Source: Alphaproteobacteria bacterium
GTDB lineage: Bacteria; Pseudomonadota; Alphaproteobacteria; Rhodospirillales; WMHbin7
Direction of reading: 5' to 3'
Assembly (NCBI GenBank): GCA_015232335.1
Contig: JADFZV010000017.1
Span: forward strand, 1-59,829
DNA length: 59,829 nt
Within the stretch, counting starts at the first letter, position 1, and the number at the start of each line of letters is the position of its first letter. Below, piece by piece: positions 47,321 through 55,686 of this stretch. Position numbers and translations under genes: made by a program. The notes beneath the pieces were generated by a model, which was given only the letters and a program-made list of their open reading frames with translations, was not told where the DNA came from and did no database searches.

Positions 47321-48959
47321 AGCGCCTACCCGAGCCGCAAGGGCAAGGCGCGTTGCGGCCCACATCCTGGGGGGCGAGCGCAGCAGCCACCTGTTTTAGC
47401 GTCTCGGCCCATGGTTTGTTCCAGCCGCGCTCGAAGACGCGGCAGGTGGGATACCAGGGGTAACGCGCCGTTCCCAACATGTCGGGGTGCGGGGTGCGCA
47501 GCATCAGCCAGGCAGGCCTTCCCACGCTGCCTGCCAGATCATTGACCGCCGTGCCGAAGGTCAGCACCAGATCAAGCCCTCGCATCAGAGCCAGCAGATC
47601 ATCCAGATCATCCTTGAGATTCATATCCGCCCAGCGATGGATTCGAATGCCGAAGCGTGATTCGGCGTCTCTCAGCTCCGCCTCGCAATCGCCATATTGC
47701 AAATTGACGAAGACAGCACCCGGCAGGCGCAGAATCGGCGCCCAGTCGGCAAGGCTTGAGATGTTCCACATGCGGGTGGCGCCGGGAAGGCCTGTCCGCC
47801 AGCATATCCCGATCTTCCTGCCGGGCGGCAGTGCCCCAAGCCGCTGGGTCCATTTGTCCAGCAGGGCTGGATCAGGAACGAGGAAGGGGCTGGCGGCCTC
47901 GAAACTGGCGATCGTCCTTCTGTAAAGACGCGGCAGGGAGGACAGGGCAAGTTGCAGGTCAAAGGAGCGGTTGCGATCAGCCTGCCCTGGAACGACCTCA
48001 AGCTGAGGAAAGTATCTTTTCAAGACGGATTCCAACCGGGGATCGCATTCCACCGCAACACCTTGATGCCCGCCATCGTCCAGCAGATCGGGCAGGCAGG
48101 AATAGGCCCTGATCTCGTCACCCAGCCCCTGCTCGCGCCAGATCAGCAAGCTGCGTCCCTGAAGGGGTGTTCCATCCCAGGCGGGCATGTCGCGATCACG
48201 GCGGATTTCCTTCCAGTTGGGACCGTCGATCCTGGCCGTATGCAAATCCCAGCCTTCCCCCAGATTGCCCAGCAGCAACTGATTGAGCGCCAAATTCGAT
48301 TTGAACTGATAAAGCCAGTCCTCACGCGCTCCCGGTTTTTGAGTGGCAAGCTCCAGCGCTTGGCGGAAGGAAACTTCCGCCTCCTGAAGTTGCCCCATGA
48401 TCTGCTGGGCAAGCCCCAGAAACATATGCGCCTCGGCATTGTTCGCATCCTGGGCAAGGGCTTGAAGAAAACTTTGCTGCGCCCCCTCTAGATTATCTTG
48501 CTCGGTCTGAACCAGCCCCAGATTGACTAGCCGCTTGTCGCTGTCTGGCTCTAGCAGAATTGCCTTCATAGTGTGGATCATCGCTTCGTCGAAACGCGCC
48601 TGCTCCTTGAGCGCCACCCCCAGATGAGCATGGGCGTTGGCGTCATTGGGCGCAAGCTCGGTTGCGCGGCGAAAGGCAGCCTCGGCTTCGATGAAGCGCC
48701 GATTATCCAGATAGGCCTTGCCCAGGGCGAAGGAGTATTTGCCGTCGTTGGGTTCAAGGCTGGCCGCGCGCTCCAGCAGGGCAATCCCCTCGGCGTCTCT
48801 GCCCAACTGACAGCGGCAAGCACCCAGCAGGAAAAGACCCAAAGGATGATTCCCCCCTTCCGCCCCGCCCTTCTCGAGCAGGGCCTGGGCCTCTTCCCAT
48901 TTCTCTCCCGCCATCAGATCGAGGGCGGTCAGATGCAAGGGCAGGGGCGAGGGGGGCAT
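47298..48959 (-). CDS. TPR - GT9-like - SEC-C protein
   Basis: 553 residues. TPR units at ~10-215, then the shared WREQGLGDEIRAYSCLPDL motif (W274 onward), KIGICWRTG, and VLTFGTAVNDLAGSVGRPAW. The end is a zinc-binding SEC-C motif, CPCGSGRRFKHCC, normally found on SecA and on some DNA- or protein-binding factors. The start has GGAG eight bases before ATG 48959. It is paralogous to the gene at 45281 in the C-terminal domain only. The added SEC-C could dock the enzyme on another protein or ribosome/Sec machinery; that is inference. Confidence 0.85.
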   Translation of the reverse strand: MPPSPLPLHLTALDLMAGEKWEEAQALLEKGGAEGGNHPLGLFLLGACRCQLGRDAEGIALLERAASLEPNDGKYSFALGKAYLDNRRFIEAEAAFRRATELAPNDANAHAHLGVALKEQARFDEAMIHTMKAILLEPDSDKRLVNLGLVQTEQDNLEGAQQSFLQALAQDANNAEAHMFLGLAQQIMGQLQEAEVSFRQALELATQKPGAREDWLYQFKSNLALNQLLLGNLGEGWDLHTARIDGPNWKEIRRDRDMPAWDGTPLQGRSLLIWREQGLGDEIRAYSCLPDLLDDGGHQGVAVECDPRLESVLKRYFPQLEVVPGQADRNRSFDLQLALSSLPRLYRRTIASFEAASPFLVPDPALLDKWTQRLGALPPGRKIGICWRTGLPGATRMWNISSLADWAPILRLPGAVFVNLQYGDCEAELRDAESRFGIRIHRWADMNLKDDLDDLLALMRGLDLVLTFGTAVNDLAGSVGRPAWLMLRTPHPDMLGTARYPWYPTCRVFERGWNKPWAETLKQVAAALAPQDVGRNAPCPCGSGRRFKHCCGR

Positions 48960-49043
48960 GACTTGCTCCGAGGAAGGTAAGAAGAGGTTCGCAGGCCGAG
49001 GCCATGCGACGAGACTAACCAGAGGGTGCTAAGAACGAATAAA

Positions 49044-49088
49044 TGTGGCCACAACCTTCTTGACGACGGGTGTTTTTGTGGCCACAAT
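49044..49088 (+). promoter_or_regulatory. brnTA promoter with twin TGTGGCCACA operators
   Basis: Two identical perfect palindromes TGTGGCCACA at 49044-49053 and 49077-49086, 33 bp apart (three helical turns). Between them is TTGACG at 49060-49065; 17 bp on, CACAAT at 49083-49088 is a 4/6 match to the -10. Predicted start of transcription falls at about the brnT ATG (49094), and no ribosome binding site precedes it, so the mRNA may be leaderless. One operator overlaps the -10, as suits autorepression by BrnA. Confidence 0.6.
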
Positions 49089-49093
49089 AATAT

Positions 49094-49363
49094 ATGTTCA
49101 CCTGGGACGAAGCCAAGCGCCTGAAGACGCTTTCAGAACGTGGGCTTGATTTCGCCAACGCAGGCCTGGTGTTTGCTGGTTGGCATTATGACACACTTGA
49201 TGAACGCCACGATTACGGCGAAACGCGTTACGTCACTGCAGGCTATCTGGATCGTCGGTTCGTGATCGTCATCTGGACGCCACGGGGCAGAAGCAAACGC
49301 ATTATATCCATGAGGTACGGACATGCCGACGAAGAAGCAGACTACAAAGACCTCCTGGGTTGA
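49094..49363 (+). CDS. brnT: BrnT-type toxin
   Basis: 89 residues, the family length. Typical opening FTWDEAKRLKTLSERGLDFANAGLVF, then the Y-D-E-RHDYGE, RYVTAGYLDRRFVIVIWTPRG and RIISMRYGHADEEADY block. BrnT has a RelE-like fold and acts as an RNase that stops translation. No ribosome binding site is seen; leaderless translation is likely. Its 3' end overlaps brnA by 41 bp. Confidence 0.92.
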   Translation: MFTWDEAKRLKTLSERGLDFANAGLVFAGWHYDTLDERHDYGETRYVTAGYLDRRFVIVIWTPRGRSKRIISMRYGHADEEADYKDLLG

Positions 49364-49580
49364 CCCTGACGACGCCCCCCACCTGACCAGAGAATGGTTT
49401 GAAAGGGCGGCTTTGTTTCACGGCGACAAATTGATCCGGCCTGGCCGCCCCGCCTTGGCGAAACCCAAGAAATCCGTCCATCTCAGGCTCGATCCAGAGG
49501 TGCTGGATTATTTCCGCAAGTCCGGCAAGGGCTGGCAGACTCGCCTTAACGCATCGTTGCGCAAGGTGGCGGGGCTTTAA
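49323..49580 (+). CDS. brnA: BrnA-type antitoxin
   Basis: 85 residues. N-terminal part is charged and toxin-binding (DPDDAPHLTREWFERA); the C-terminal ribbon-helix-helix VHLRLDPEVLDYFRKSGKGWQTRLN is the DNA-binding region. BrnA neutralises BrnT and, alone or with toxin, represses the operon; the paired palindromes upstream are the expected target. A decayed second BrnA lies at 29907-30044. Confidence 0.92.
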   Translation: MPTKKQTTKTSWVDPDDAPHLTREWFERAALFHGDKLIRPGRPALAKPKKSVHLRLDPEVLDYFRKSGKGWQTRLNASLRKVAGL

Positions 49581-49597
49581 GGCCCTACGGAACCACA

Positions 49598-49632
49598 AAT
49601 CGCCCGGCAGTGTTTCAAGCCGCCGGGCGATT
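49598..49632. terminator. bidirectional terminator between brnA and flgE
   Basis: Perfect 11-bp stem, AATCGCCCGGC at 49598-49608 with GCCGGGCGATT at 49622-49632, and a 13-base loop, between the convergent stops of brnA (49580) and flgE (49650). The A's and T's at its base give weak U-tracts both ways. Confidence 0.7.
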
Positions 49633-49649
49633 GTCAAAGAGAGAGAAGC

Positions 49650-51515
49650 TTACCGCTTGATGTTGACCAGTTCGTCCAGCATCTGGTCGGTGGTGGTGAT
49701 GATCTTGGCCGAGGCCGAATAGGCGCGCTGGGTCACGATCATGTTGGTGAATTCCTCGCCCAGATCGACCGTCGAGGCTTCGAGCGAGGCCGAGGCGATG
49801 GAGCCTGAGCCCGCTTCCTTGGCGGTGCGCAGCGTGTAGGCACCCGAGGTATCGGTTTCGATGAAGGTGTTGCCGGTCAAGGATTCCATGCCGTTGGGAT
49901 TGACGAAAGTGGCAATGGGAATCTGGAAGACCGGCTTGCGCACGCCATTGTCGAAAAGTGCCGTCACGATGCCGTCAGTACCGATGGAGACACCCGCGAA
50001 GTTGCCGAACTTGGCGCCGTCCTGGGTGATGTAGGTGATCTGATAGCTGCCCGCCAACTGGGTCATGCCGTCCGACTGGTTGGTATTGCCGAGGAACAGA
50101 TCAATCTGCGGACCCGTGGTGGTGGTCGAGCCGGTCATGTTCTGGGCGCCGTTGGCCCAGCGGACTTCGACCTGATTGACGTTGATGGTGTTGGGCGTGC
50201 CGTTGCCGTTGAAGACCATCGAAGGCTGGGAATAATAGTTGTTGGCAGCCAGCGTATCGACGGTCATCGTGCCCGCCGGGCTTTGGCCCGAGGCCTGCAC
50301 CTGCTGCAAATAGAGGTTGAGGCCATCATTCGACGTATCGGTAAAGTTATTGACGGTGATGGCGGCGGCAGAGACGCCGGCGGTCGTCGAATATTGCGTG
50401 ATCAGAAGGCGGCTGTTGGCGGTGTCGGCCGAGAAACGCCCGCCTCCGGCCACCGTCGAATCGAACTGCTGGTTGACGGCATTCTTCATGCCGGTAGCCA
50501 CGTCACCCCAACTGCTGGCGCCGCTGATGCCGATCACGGTCGAGGTCGAGGCGGTATAGGCCACGGCGTTGCTGAAGGTGAAGGTGACGCCGTCAATGTC
50601 GACCGTGTCGCCGCTGATGCCGGTCAGCGCGGTCGAGGTAAAGTCGCCCACCAGCTCCAACTGTCCCGAGGTGAAGTAATTGGTGGGGGTCGCACCCGCC
50701 GCCGCCAGATTCTGGATGTAGAAGGTGGCGGCCCCCAGGGGCGGCGAAGCCGACAGATTCCATTCGTTGGAAGCCGTCTTGGTCCAAGAGAAGGTGGCGT
50801 TGTGCGAATTGCCCAACGAGTCATAGACCAGGATGCTTGAATCGTGCCGCCCGCCAGCCGTCGGATCTGCTGAATTGTAGATCGGATCGCCCGAAGGCAG
50901 GTTCGCACCCATCTTGATCTGGGCGGTCGCCGTCGCCGTGCCGCCGATGGTGTTGAGGTTCAGGGGCTTCAGCTCGATATCGTTGACGATGTTCGAGTTG
51001 ACGTAATGCGTGGTGCCCGTGGTGTTCTTATAGGCCTTCATATAGTCGATGCCTTCGATGGTCACCGTCGAAGGTGCTGCCGATGAAGAGCCGTCCGAAC
51101 GGATCAGGGGCCAGCCCTGCAGATAAAAGCCCGACGCGTTCTGCAAATAGCCCTGCTTGTCGGCCTTGAAGCTGCCAGCACGCGTATAGCCGAAGAAGCC
51201 GCCCGACGATGCCGCCGGATCGGCCACCGAATTGACCACGAAGAAGCCCGAACCCGACATGCCGATGTCGGTGGCTGAACTGGTCGATTGCAGCAAGCCC
51301 TGCACGTCGATCTGCGCCCTGGGCTTGCTTTGCACGCCGCCCGGCGAATATTTGGTCAGCGACACCTGTTTGGTGATCAGGGTCTGGAAGTTGACCTTCG
51401 TGCCCTTATAGCCAACCGTGTTGACGTTGGTCACGTTGTCCGAAATGGCGCCCATGGCGCTGGCTTGCGATGATAAGCCGGAGACGCCTGAGAAAAGTGC
51501 ACCGTAGAGGCTCAT
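49650..51515 (-). CDS. flgE: flagellar hook protein FlgE
   Basis: 621 residues, long for FlgE because of an expanded variable middle (~150-500) rich in Thr, Ser, Ala and Gly. N-terminal MSLYGALFSGVSGLSSQASAMGAISDNVTNVNTVGYKG and C-terminal EEFTNMIVTQRAYSASAKIITTTDQML are the conserved D0/D1 ends. Forms the hook. AGGAGG is correctly spaced before ATG 51515. Third gene of the fliK-flgD-flgE operon, 31 bp after flgD. Confidence 0.96.
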   Translation of the reverse strand: MSLYGALFSGVSGLSSQASAMGAISDNVTNVNTVGYKGTKVNFQTLITKQVSLTKYSPGGVQSKPRAQIDVQGLLQSTSSATDIGMSGSGFFVVNSVADPAASSGGFFGYTRAGSFKADKQGYLQNASGFYLQGWPLIRSDGSSSAAPSTVTIEGIDYMKAYKNTTGTTHYVNSNIVNDIELKPLNLNTIGGTATATAQIKMGANLPSGDPIYNSADPTAGGRHDSSILVYDSLGNSHNATFSWTKTASNEWNLSASPPLGAATFYIQNLAAAGATPTNYFTSGQLELVGDFTSTALTGISGDTVDIDGVTFTFSNAVAYTASTSTVIGISGASSWGDVATGMKNAVNQQFDSTVAGGGRFSADTANSRLLITQYSTTAGVSAAAITVNNFTDTSNDGLNLYLQQVQASGQSPAGTMTVDTLAANNYYSQPSMVFNGNGTPNTINVNQVEVRWANGAQNMTGSTTTTGPQIDLFLGNTNQSDGMTQLAGSYQITYITQDGAKFGNFAGVSIGTDGIVTALFDNGVRKPVFQIPIATFVNPNGMESLTGNTFIETDTSGAYTLRTAKEAGSGSIASASLEASTVDLGEEFTNMIVTQRAYSASAKIITTTDQMLDELVNIKR

Positions 51516-51546
51516 TGTACCCTCCTAATCCTTCCTGATCCCTGAC

Positions 51547-52227
51547 CTACAGGGTCTCGTCGATCGACTGAACATTGCTAAGCAGCGTGGATGCACCGCC
51601 CATCTTCAACGTGACCTCTCCGCCATAGACGGAGACGCCGGTTACCTTGCCGGTCGCCACGACCGACGAGGTGACTTCCTCGCCCTTGGCGTTGACGGCC
51701 ATGATCTGCACCTTGTAGCCGCCATCCTGCAACTGGTTGCCCTGATCGTCCTTGCCGTCCCAGGCGACGGCATGCGAACCCGCCGTCTTGTCGACTTCGA
51801 GCATCTTGACGACGTTGCCCGCGGCATTGACGATGGACATGGTGGCCTGGGCTGGCGTGGCATCGAAGCTGTAGCCGAAGTTGGCCGCGCCGTTCTGCAA
51901 AGGCAGCACCGTCGTGGCGGCGCTGACCGTCTTGCCGATATAGTTGGCGCTGGAAAGCGTGATCGACGACTGCTGAAGTGCGATCATCTTTTCCAGATTC
52001 GAGTTGGTCTGGATGTTCTGCTCGACATTGGCGAACTGCACCAACTGATTGGTGAATTCGGTCGAATCCATCGGCGACAAGGGGTCCTGGTGCTTGAGCT
52101 GAGAGGTCAGCAGCATCAGGAAATGGTTCATGTCGGCCGCCAGCTTGTCCTTTGACGCCACGGATTTGCTGGTGGCGGCGGCGGTGCCTGTTCCCTGGGT
52201 TGTGCCAAGAAGCGCGTCAGTAGCCAT
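51547..52227 (-). CDS. flgD: flagellar hook capping protein FlgD
   Basis: 226 residues. Conserved N-terminal block MNHFLMLLTSQLKHQDPLSPMDSTEFTNQLVQFANVEQ and the FLG-D tudor-like C-terminal region DGKDDQGNQL. Scaffold needed for hook assembly, discarded after. GGAGA precedes the ATG. Downstream of fliK by 15 bp. Confidence 0.95.
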   Translation of the reverse strand: MATDALLGTTQGTGTAAATSKSVASKDKLAADMNHFLMLLTSQLKHQDPLSPMDSTEFTNQLVQFANVEQNIQTNSNLEKMIALQQSSITLSSANYIGKTVSAATTVLPLQNGAANFGYSFDATPAQATMSIVNAAGNVVKMLEVDKTAGSHAVAWDGKDDQGNQLQDGGYKVQIMAVNAKGEEVTSSVVATGKVTGVSVYGGEVTLKMGGASTLLSNVQSIDETL

Positions 52228-52242
52228 GACAGGTCTCCGATC

Positions 52243-54060
52243 TTATACGCTGATATCCACGCCCGAGCGCGAAGCCGGACGTGAACGTGATTGGGCGATG
52301 GCGTCTTCGGCAGCCGCTTCATCAAGCGCCTGACCGCGCTCGAAGCCAAAACGGTTCTGCCCGTTTGCTTCCTTCTGCTGTTGGCTCTGCTGCTCGCCCC
52401 GAAGGCTGAATTGCAGCGAACCCGAGTCGGTCTTGAAACCGGCGTCGCTCAGCGACTGCTCAAGCGAGCGCACGTCGCGCTTCAAGGCTTCCAGGGTTTC
52501 GGGCCGGTCAGCGATGATCTGCGCCGTCAACTGGCCCTCGTGGCCCAGCTTGAGCTGCACCTCGACCCGCCCCAGCGCCTCGGGACGCAACTGAACGGTG
52601 ATCTTGTCCAGCCCGTCCTTGGCCGCTTTGCTGATCTGCACATTGATCTGGTCCAGAATTTCCTTGGCCTGCACGGGTTGGCGAACCTCGTGGGGCTTTT
52701 CCACATGCTGGGCGGCGTTGGCTGATTTGAGATCCTGGGCCGCCTGCGGCTGGTTAAGCCCGCTCTGCCCGTTGGTGGGCTGCGTGTTGGAGGCGGCGGA
52801 CGTGCCCTGCACGCCTTGAATTTCCTTGACGACCTCGCCCCCTGCCTTGCCCTGGGCCTGAATCATGGCGTCGGTGAAGGAGGCGGTTTGGGTCTGTGCT
52901 GCGGCCAAAGCCGTTGCCGCCGCCTGGGCGGCGGTGGGCTGGCCGGTCTGCACGGCAGCGCCGTTGCCGGACTTGCCCTGATTGCCCGCCAGCATATCGT
53001 CCATCTGGCCATCGTAGCCGCCATTGGCTGCCATGACGGCTTCGGTCGTTTCGGTTTCGGCCAGAACCAGGCCCGGAACAAGCGTGGCCGAGGACTGGGA
53101 AACCGTTGCCGAGGATTTCGCCCCGCTTTCGACCTTCACCTGTCCATCATTGCCCACGATGCGCGACAGCATGGCGGCCTGCTCGTCTTTCAACGAGTCG
53201 CCGTTCTGCTGCACCAGGGCGGCAGCGCCGGTTTCGCTTTCCACCGCCTTGGCCGTCTTGGTAGCAACCTGGGTCAAAGCAGCCACGGCATTTTCAACCT
53301 GCCCGGCATCAATTTCCGCGTCATCAAGTTTCAGCGCCTGGGCCGCGAAGTGAACCGCCTGGGTTTCCGTGGCCTCAGCCTTGACGGGGCCAGCCGCAAT
53401 CTTGGGGCCGCTCATCATATTCGCCAAGGCGGCGGCGTCGCCGTCTTCATTTCCCGCCAGCGCGATCGTCGCAGCGCTATCCTCAAGGCCGATCTGTGCG
53501 GCAAAGGCCGCCATGGCCAGGGTCACTTTTTCCTCGACCTTGATGGTGGTGGCCGCACCCGCTTCTCCAGCACTTGCCTGGGCTGTGGGATTGGCGCCTG
53601 TTTCAGACGCCTCGGCCTGCGTAACGGGATTGGTCTCAATCTGATCGGCAGAGGTGGAGACCTCGACGGTGTCCGCCTCGCCTGCCTTGCGATCGCTCTC
53701 GTTCGCGGCTTCAGCGCGGGCGGGTTTTGCATCGGGCCTGGCATCCGGGCGCACCTCGGCGGCGCGCTCCTGACCGGTGGTCTTGTCCTCGTCGCGTCCC
53801 CGCGCCACGGCCCGGCCCTGAGGTTCGCGGGGCTGCGCCCGCTCGATTTCCTTGGCTGCCGCCCGCTCGGGCTTGTCGATTGCTTGCTTCAGCGCCTGCG
53901 GCGCCTGATAGCTGCCCGACAACATGCCCTGCATGTTCATGCCTGCCTGCGCCAAAACGGCGGCAAAGGCCTCCTCAGCCGTTTGGCCCTGGGGCTTTTC
54001 AGCGATCAGACCGTCCAGCGGGTTGGTCGGCTTGGCTTGGTTTGTGGCATTCACTTGCAT
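52243..54060 (-). CDS. fliK: flagellar hook-length control protein FliK
   Basis: 605 residues from ATG 54060, which has AAAGGA at nine bases; an ATG three codons earlier has no room for one. The first ~440 residues are low-complexity, rich in Ala, Glu, Thr and Gln, the usual disordered ruler part. The Flg_hook domain (~450-560) is clear: ITVQLRPEALGRVEVQLKLG and TLEALKRDVRSLEQSLSDAGF. Measures hook length and switches export specificity. First gene of the hook operon. Confidence 0.92.
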   Translation of the reverse strand: MQVNATNQAKPTNPLDGLIAEKPQGQTAEEAFAAVLAQAGMNMQGMLSGSYQAPQALKQAIDKPERAAAKEIERAQPREPQGRAVARGRDEDKTTGQERAAEVRPDARPDAKPARAEAANESDRKAGEADTVEVSTSADQIETNPVTQAEASETGANPTAQASAGEAGAATTIKVEEKVTLAMAAFAAQIGLEDSAATIALAGNEDGDAAALANMMSGPKIAAGPVKAEATETQAVHFAAQALKLDDAEIDAGQVENAVAALTQVATKTAKAVESETGAAALVQQNGDSLKDEQAAMLSRIVGNDGQVKVESGAKSSATVSQSSATLVPGLVLAETETTEAVMAANGGYDGQMDDMLAGNQGKSGNGAAVQTGQPTAAQAAATALAAAQTQTASFTDAMIQAQGKAGGEVVKEIQGVQGTSAASNTQPTNGQSGLNQPQAAQDLKSANAAQHVEKPHEVRQPVQAKEILDQINVQISKAAKDGLDKITVQLRPEALGRVEVQLKLGHEGQLTAQIIADRPETLEALKRDVRSLEQSLSDAGFKTDSGSLQFSLRGEQQSQQQKEANGQNRFGFERGQALDEAAAEDAIAQSRSRPASRSGVDISV

Positions 54061-54106
54061 GGCGCCCATCCTTTGAAGTCACGTATCGACACGTCCCCCT
54101 TCTCTC

Positions 54107-54123
54107 AGCAAAGGCCGGGCCAA
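54107..54123 (-). promoter_or_regulatory. candidate sigma-54 promoter of the hook operon
   Basis: Minus strand TTGGCCCGGCCTTTGCT has the -24 GG and -12 GC spaced by exactly ten bases, with TTGC at -12. Transcription would begin about 25-30 bp before the fliK ATG. Sigma-54 is the usual factor for hook genes in alphaproteobacteria. The rest of the 213-bp gap to 54273 has only the hairpin listed next. Confidence 0.6.
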
Positions 54124-54227
54124 GTTTCGCCACGCCAGCTAACGCATTGATTTATAACGTTACACGGGACATCCCCGGCCCCGGATTTTTCACCCCTACG
54201 GCACTTCCTACCGCGCTGGCGCGGCCC

Positions 54228-54250
54228 CACCCGGCAGTTTGTGCCGGGTG
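54228..54250. repeat. 9-bp perfect hairpin upstream of a TPR gene
   Basis: CACCCGGCA at 54228-54236 and TGCCGGGTG at 54242-54250, loop GTTTG, 23 bp before the ATG at 54274. Position in the 5' leader could mean regulation of translation, or it is a small dispersed repeat. Confidence 0.5.
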
Positions 54251-54273
54251 TAAGATGGGGTAGTCTGTCTTGC

Positions 54274-55686
54274 ATGAGCCAGGAAACGTCCCATCCGCGC
54301 CAGGAAGCCGCCCAGATCGCCCTAGAGGCCGCCAAGGCCTATGGGGTCAGCGATTTCGCCCTGGCCGAATCGCTGTTTGCAAGGGCGGCCCGGATTGATC
54401 CCGGCACATCGGGCTATCGCTGCAATCTGGCCACGGCGCGGCTGGCTTTGGGCAAGAACGATCTGGCGAGGAGCGAGTTGCAATCCGCCCTCGATCCGCT
54501 GGAGCCGCTGGACTGCGCCACCTTCGGCCTTGTCCTCAAGACAGCGGGACATGACGGCGAGGCGGCCATCTGGCTCAGACGCGCCCTTCTGCTCGATCCC
54601 CGGCAAATGGCGGCCCGCATCAATCTCTCCAACCTGTTGACGGCTGAGGGGCGCCATGACGAAGCCATCCACCTGATGCGCGAAGGTCTGGCCGAGACGC
54701 CCGGCCAGGTTCCCTTGCTGAACAATCTAGGCCTAGCCTTGCACGAAACCGGAGCGCTGGACGAAGCGCTGGCGATCTTAAGCCAAGCCCGATCCCTGGC
54801 CCCGGACAAGCCTGAAATTGCGCTTAATCTTGCCCATACGCTTTTGATGAGGGGGCGCATGGCCGAGGGCTTCGCCGCCTATGAAGCCAGGCCCCTGATC
54901 GCCGCCCCCAGCCAGGCGCCGCGCTGGCGGGGAGAGGACCTGCCCGGCAAGACCCTGCTGGTCTGGTGCGAGCAGGGGCTGGGCGACGCCCTTCAATTCG
55001 CTCGCCTGTTGCCCCAGGCGGCCAAGCGGGGGGGCAAATTGGTGCTGGCCTGCGATCCCTCGCTACATCGCCTGTTCGAAAAGATCGCCCCTTGTGTGGA
55101 CGAACGTGCCGCCCCCCCCGCGCACGAGGTTCAGTGCCCGCTGCTGTCCCTGCCCCATCTTCTGAAACTTGATGACGCCAGCCTTTACGGCCAGACCCCC
55201 TATCTTCAGGCTGCCCCGCCGATGGCCCTGACCGGCGAGATCAAGATCGGCCTGGTCTGGGCGGGCAGGCGCGGCCATGCCAATGACAAAAATCGCTCGC
55301 TCTCCCCCGATCTGCTGGCACCCCTGTTGGCAATTGCGGGAATGACCTTCTATTCCCTGCAGATCGGGCGCGGCCCCGCACCCCTGGGCATGATCGATCT
55401 AGCACCCAGGATTGCCGATCTTCACGACACGGCAAGCGCCCTCTTGGGGCTTGATCTGCTGATCAGCGCCGACACCGCACCCGCCCATCTGGCCGGAGCC
55501 CTGGGCAGGCCAGTCTGGACCCTGTTGCCCTTTGCCCCGGATTGGCGCTGGGGATGGGAGGGTGAGGCAACACCCTGGTACCCCAGGATGCGCCTGTTTC
55601 GCCAAAAAAAGCCGGGCGATTGGCCGGACGTGATCGAGCGCGTGGCCCAGGCCCTTCAGAGGGCCGCGAAAACCCGCTCGTTCTGA
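54274..55686 (+). CDS. TPR protein with GT9-like C-terminal domain
   Basis: 470 residues from ATG 54274. Four to five TPR units (~10-190), e.g. GRHDEAIHLMREGLAETPGQ and GALDEALAILSQARSLAPDK. The C-terminal part has the paralogous WCEQGLGDALQFARLLPQA motif (W231 onward), KIGLVWAGRRGH, and LLISADTAPAHLAGALGRPVW, the last being the typical heptosyltransferase-fold nucleotide-sugar loop. The motif keeps Cys in place of the Arg of the other copies. Converges with the glycosyltransferase gene, overlapping by 31 bp. Confidence 0.8.
   Translation: MSQETSHPRQEAAQIALEAAKAYGVSDFALAESLFARAARIDPGTSGYRCNLATARLALGKNDLARSELQSALDPLEPLDCATFGLVLKTAGHDGEAAIWLRRALLLDPRQMAARINLSNLLTAEGRHDEAIHLMREGLAETPGQVPLLNNLGLALHETGALDEALAILSQARSLAPDKPEIALNLAHTLLMRGRMAEGFAAYEARPLIAAPSQAPRWRGEDLPGKTLLVWCEQGLGDALQFARLLPQAAKRGGKLVLACDPSLHRLFEKIAPCVDERAAPPAHEVQCPLLSLPHLLKLDDASLYGQTPYLQAAPPMALTGEIKIGLVWAGRRGHANDKNRSLSPDLLAPLLAIAGMTFYSLQIGRGPAPLGMIDLAPRIADLHDTASALLGLDLLISADTAPAHLAGALGRPVWTLLPFAPDWRWGWEGEATPWYPRMRLFRQKKPGDWPDVIERVAQALQRAAKTRSF

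Noticed and set aside
52816..54150. Long open frame on the plus strand opposite fliK
   Set aside because: It mirrors the low-complexity, GC-rich fliK sequence, has no recognisable motif, and fliK has a clear Flg_hook domain, start and operon.
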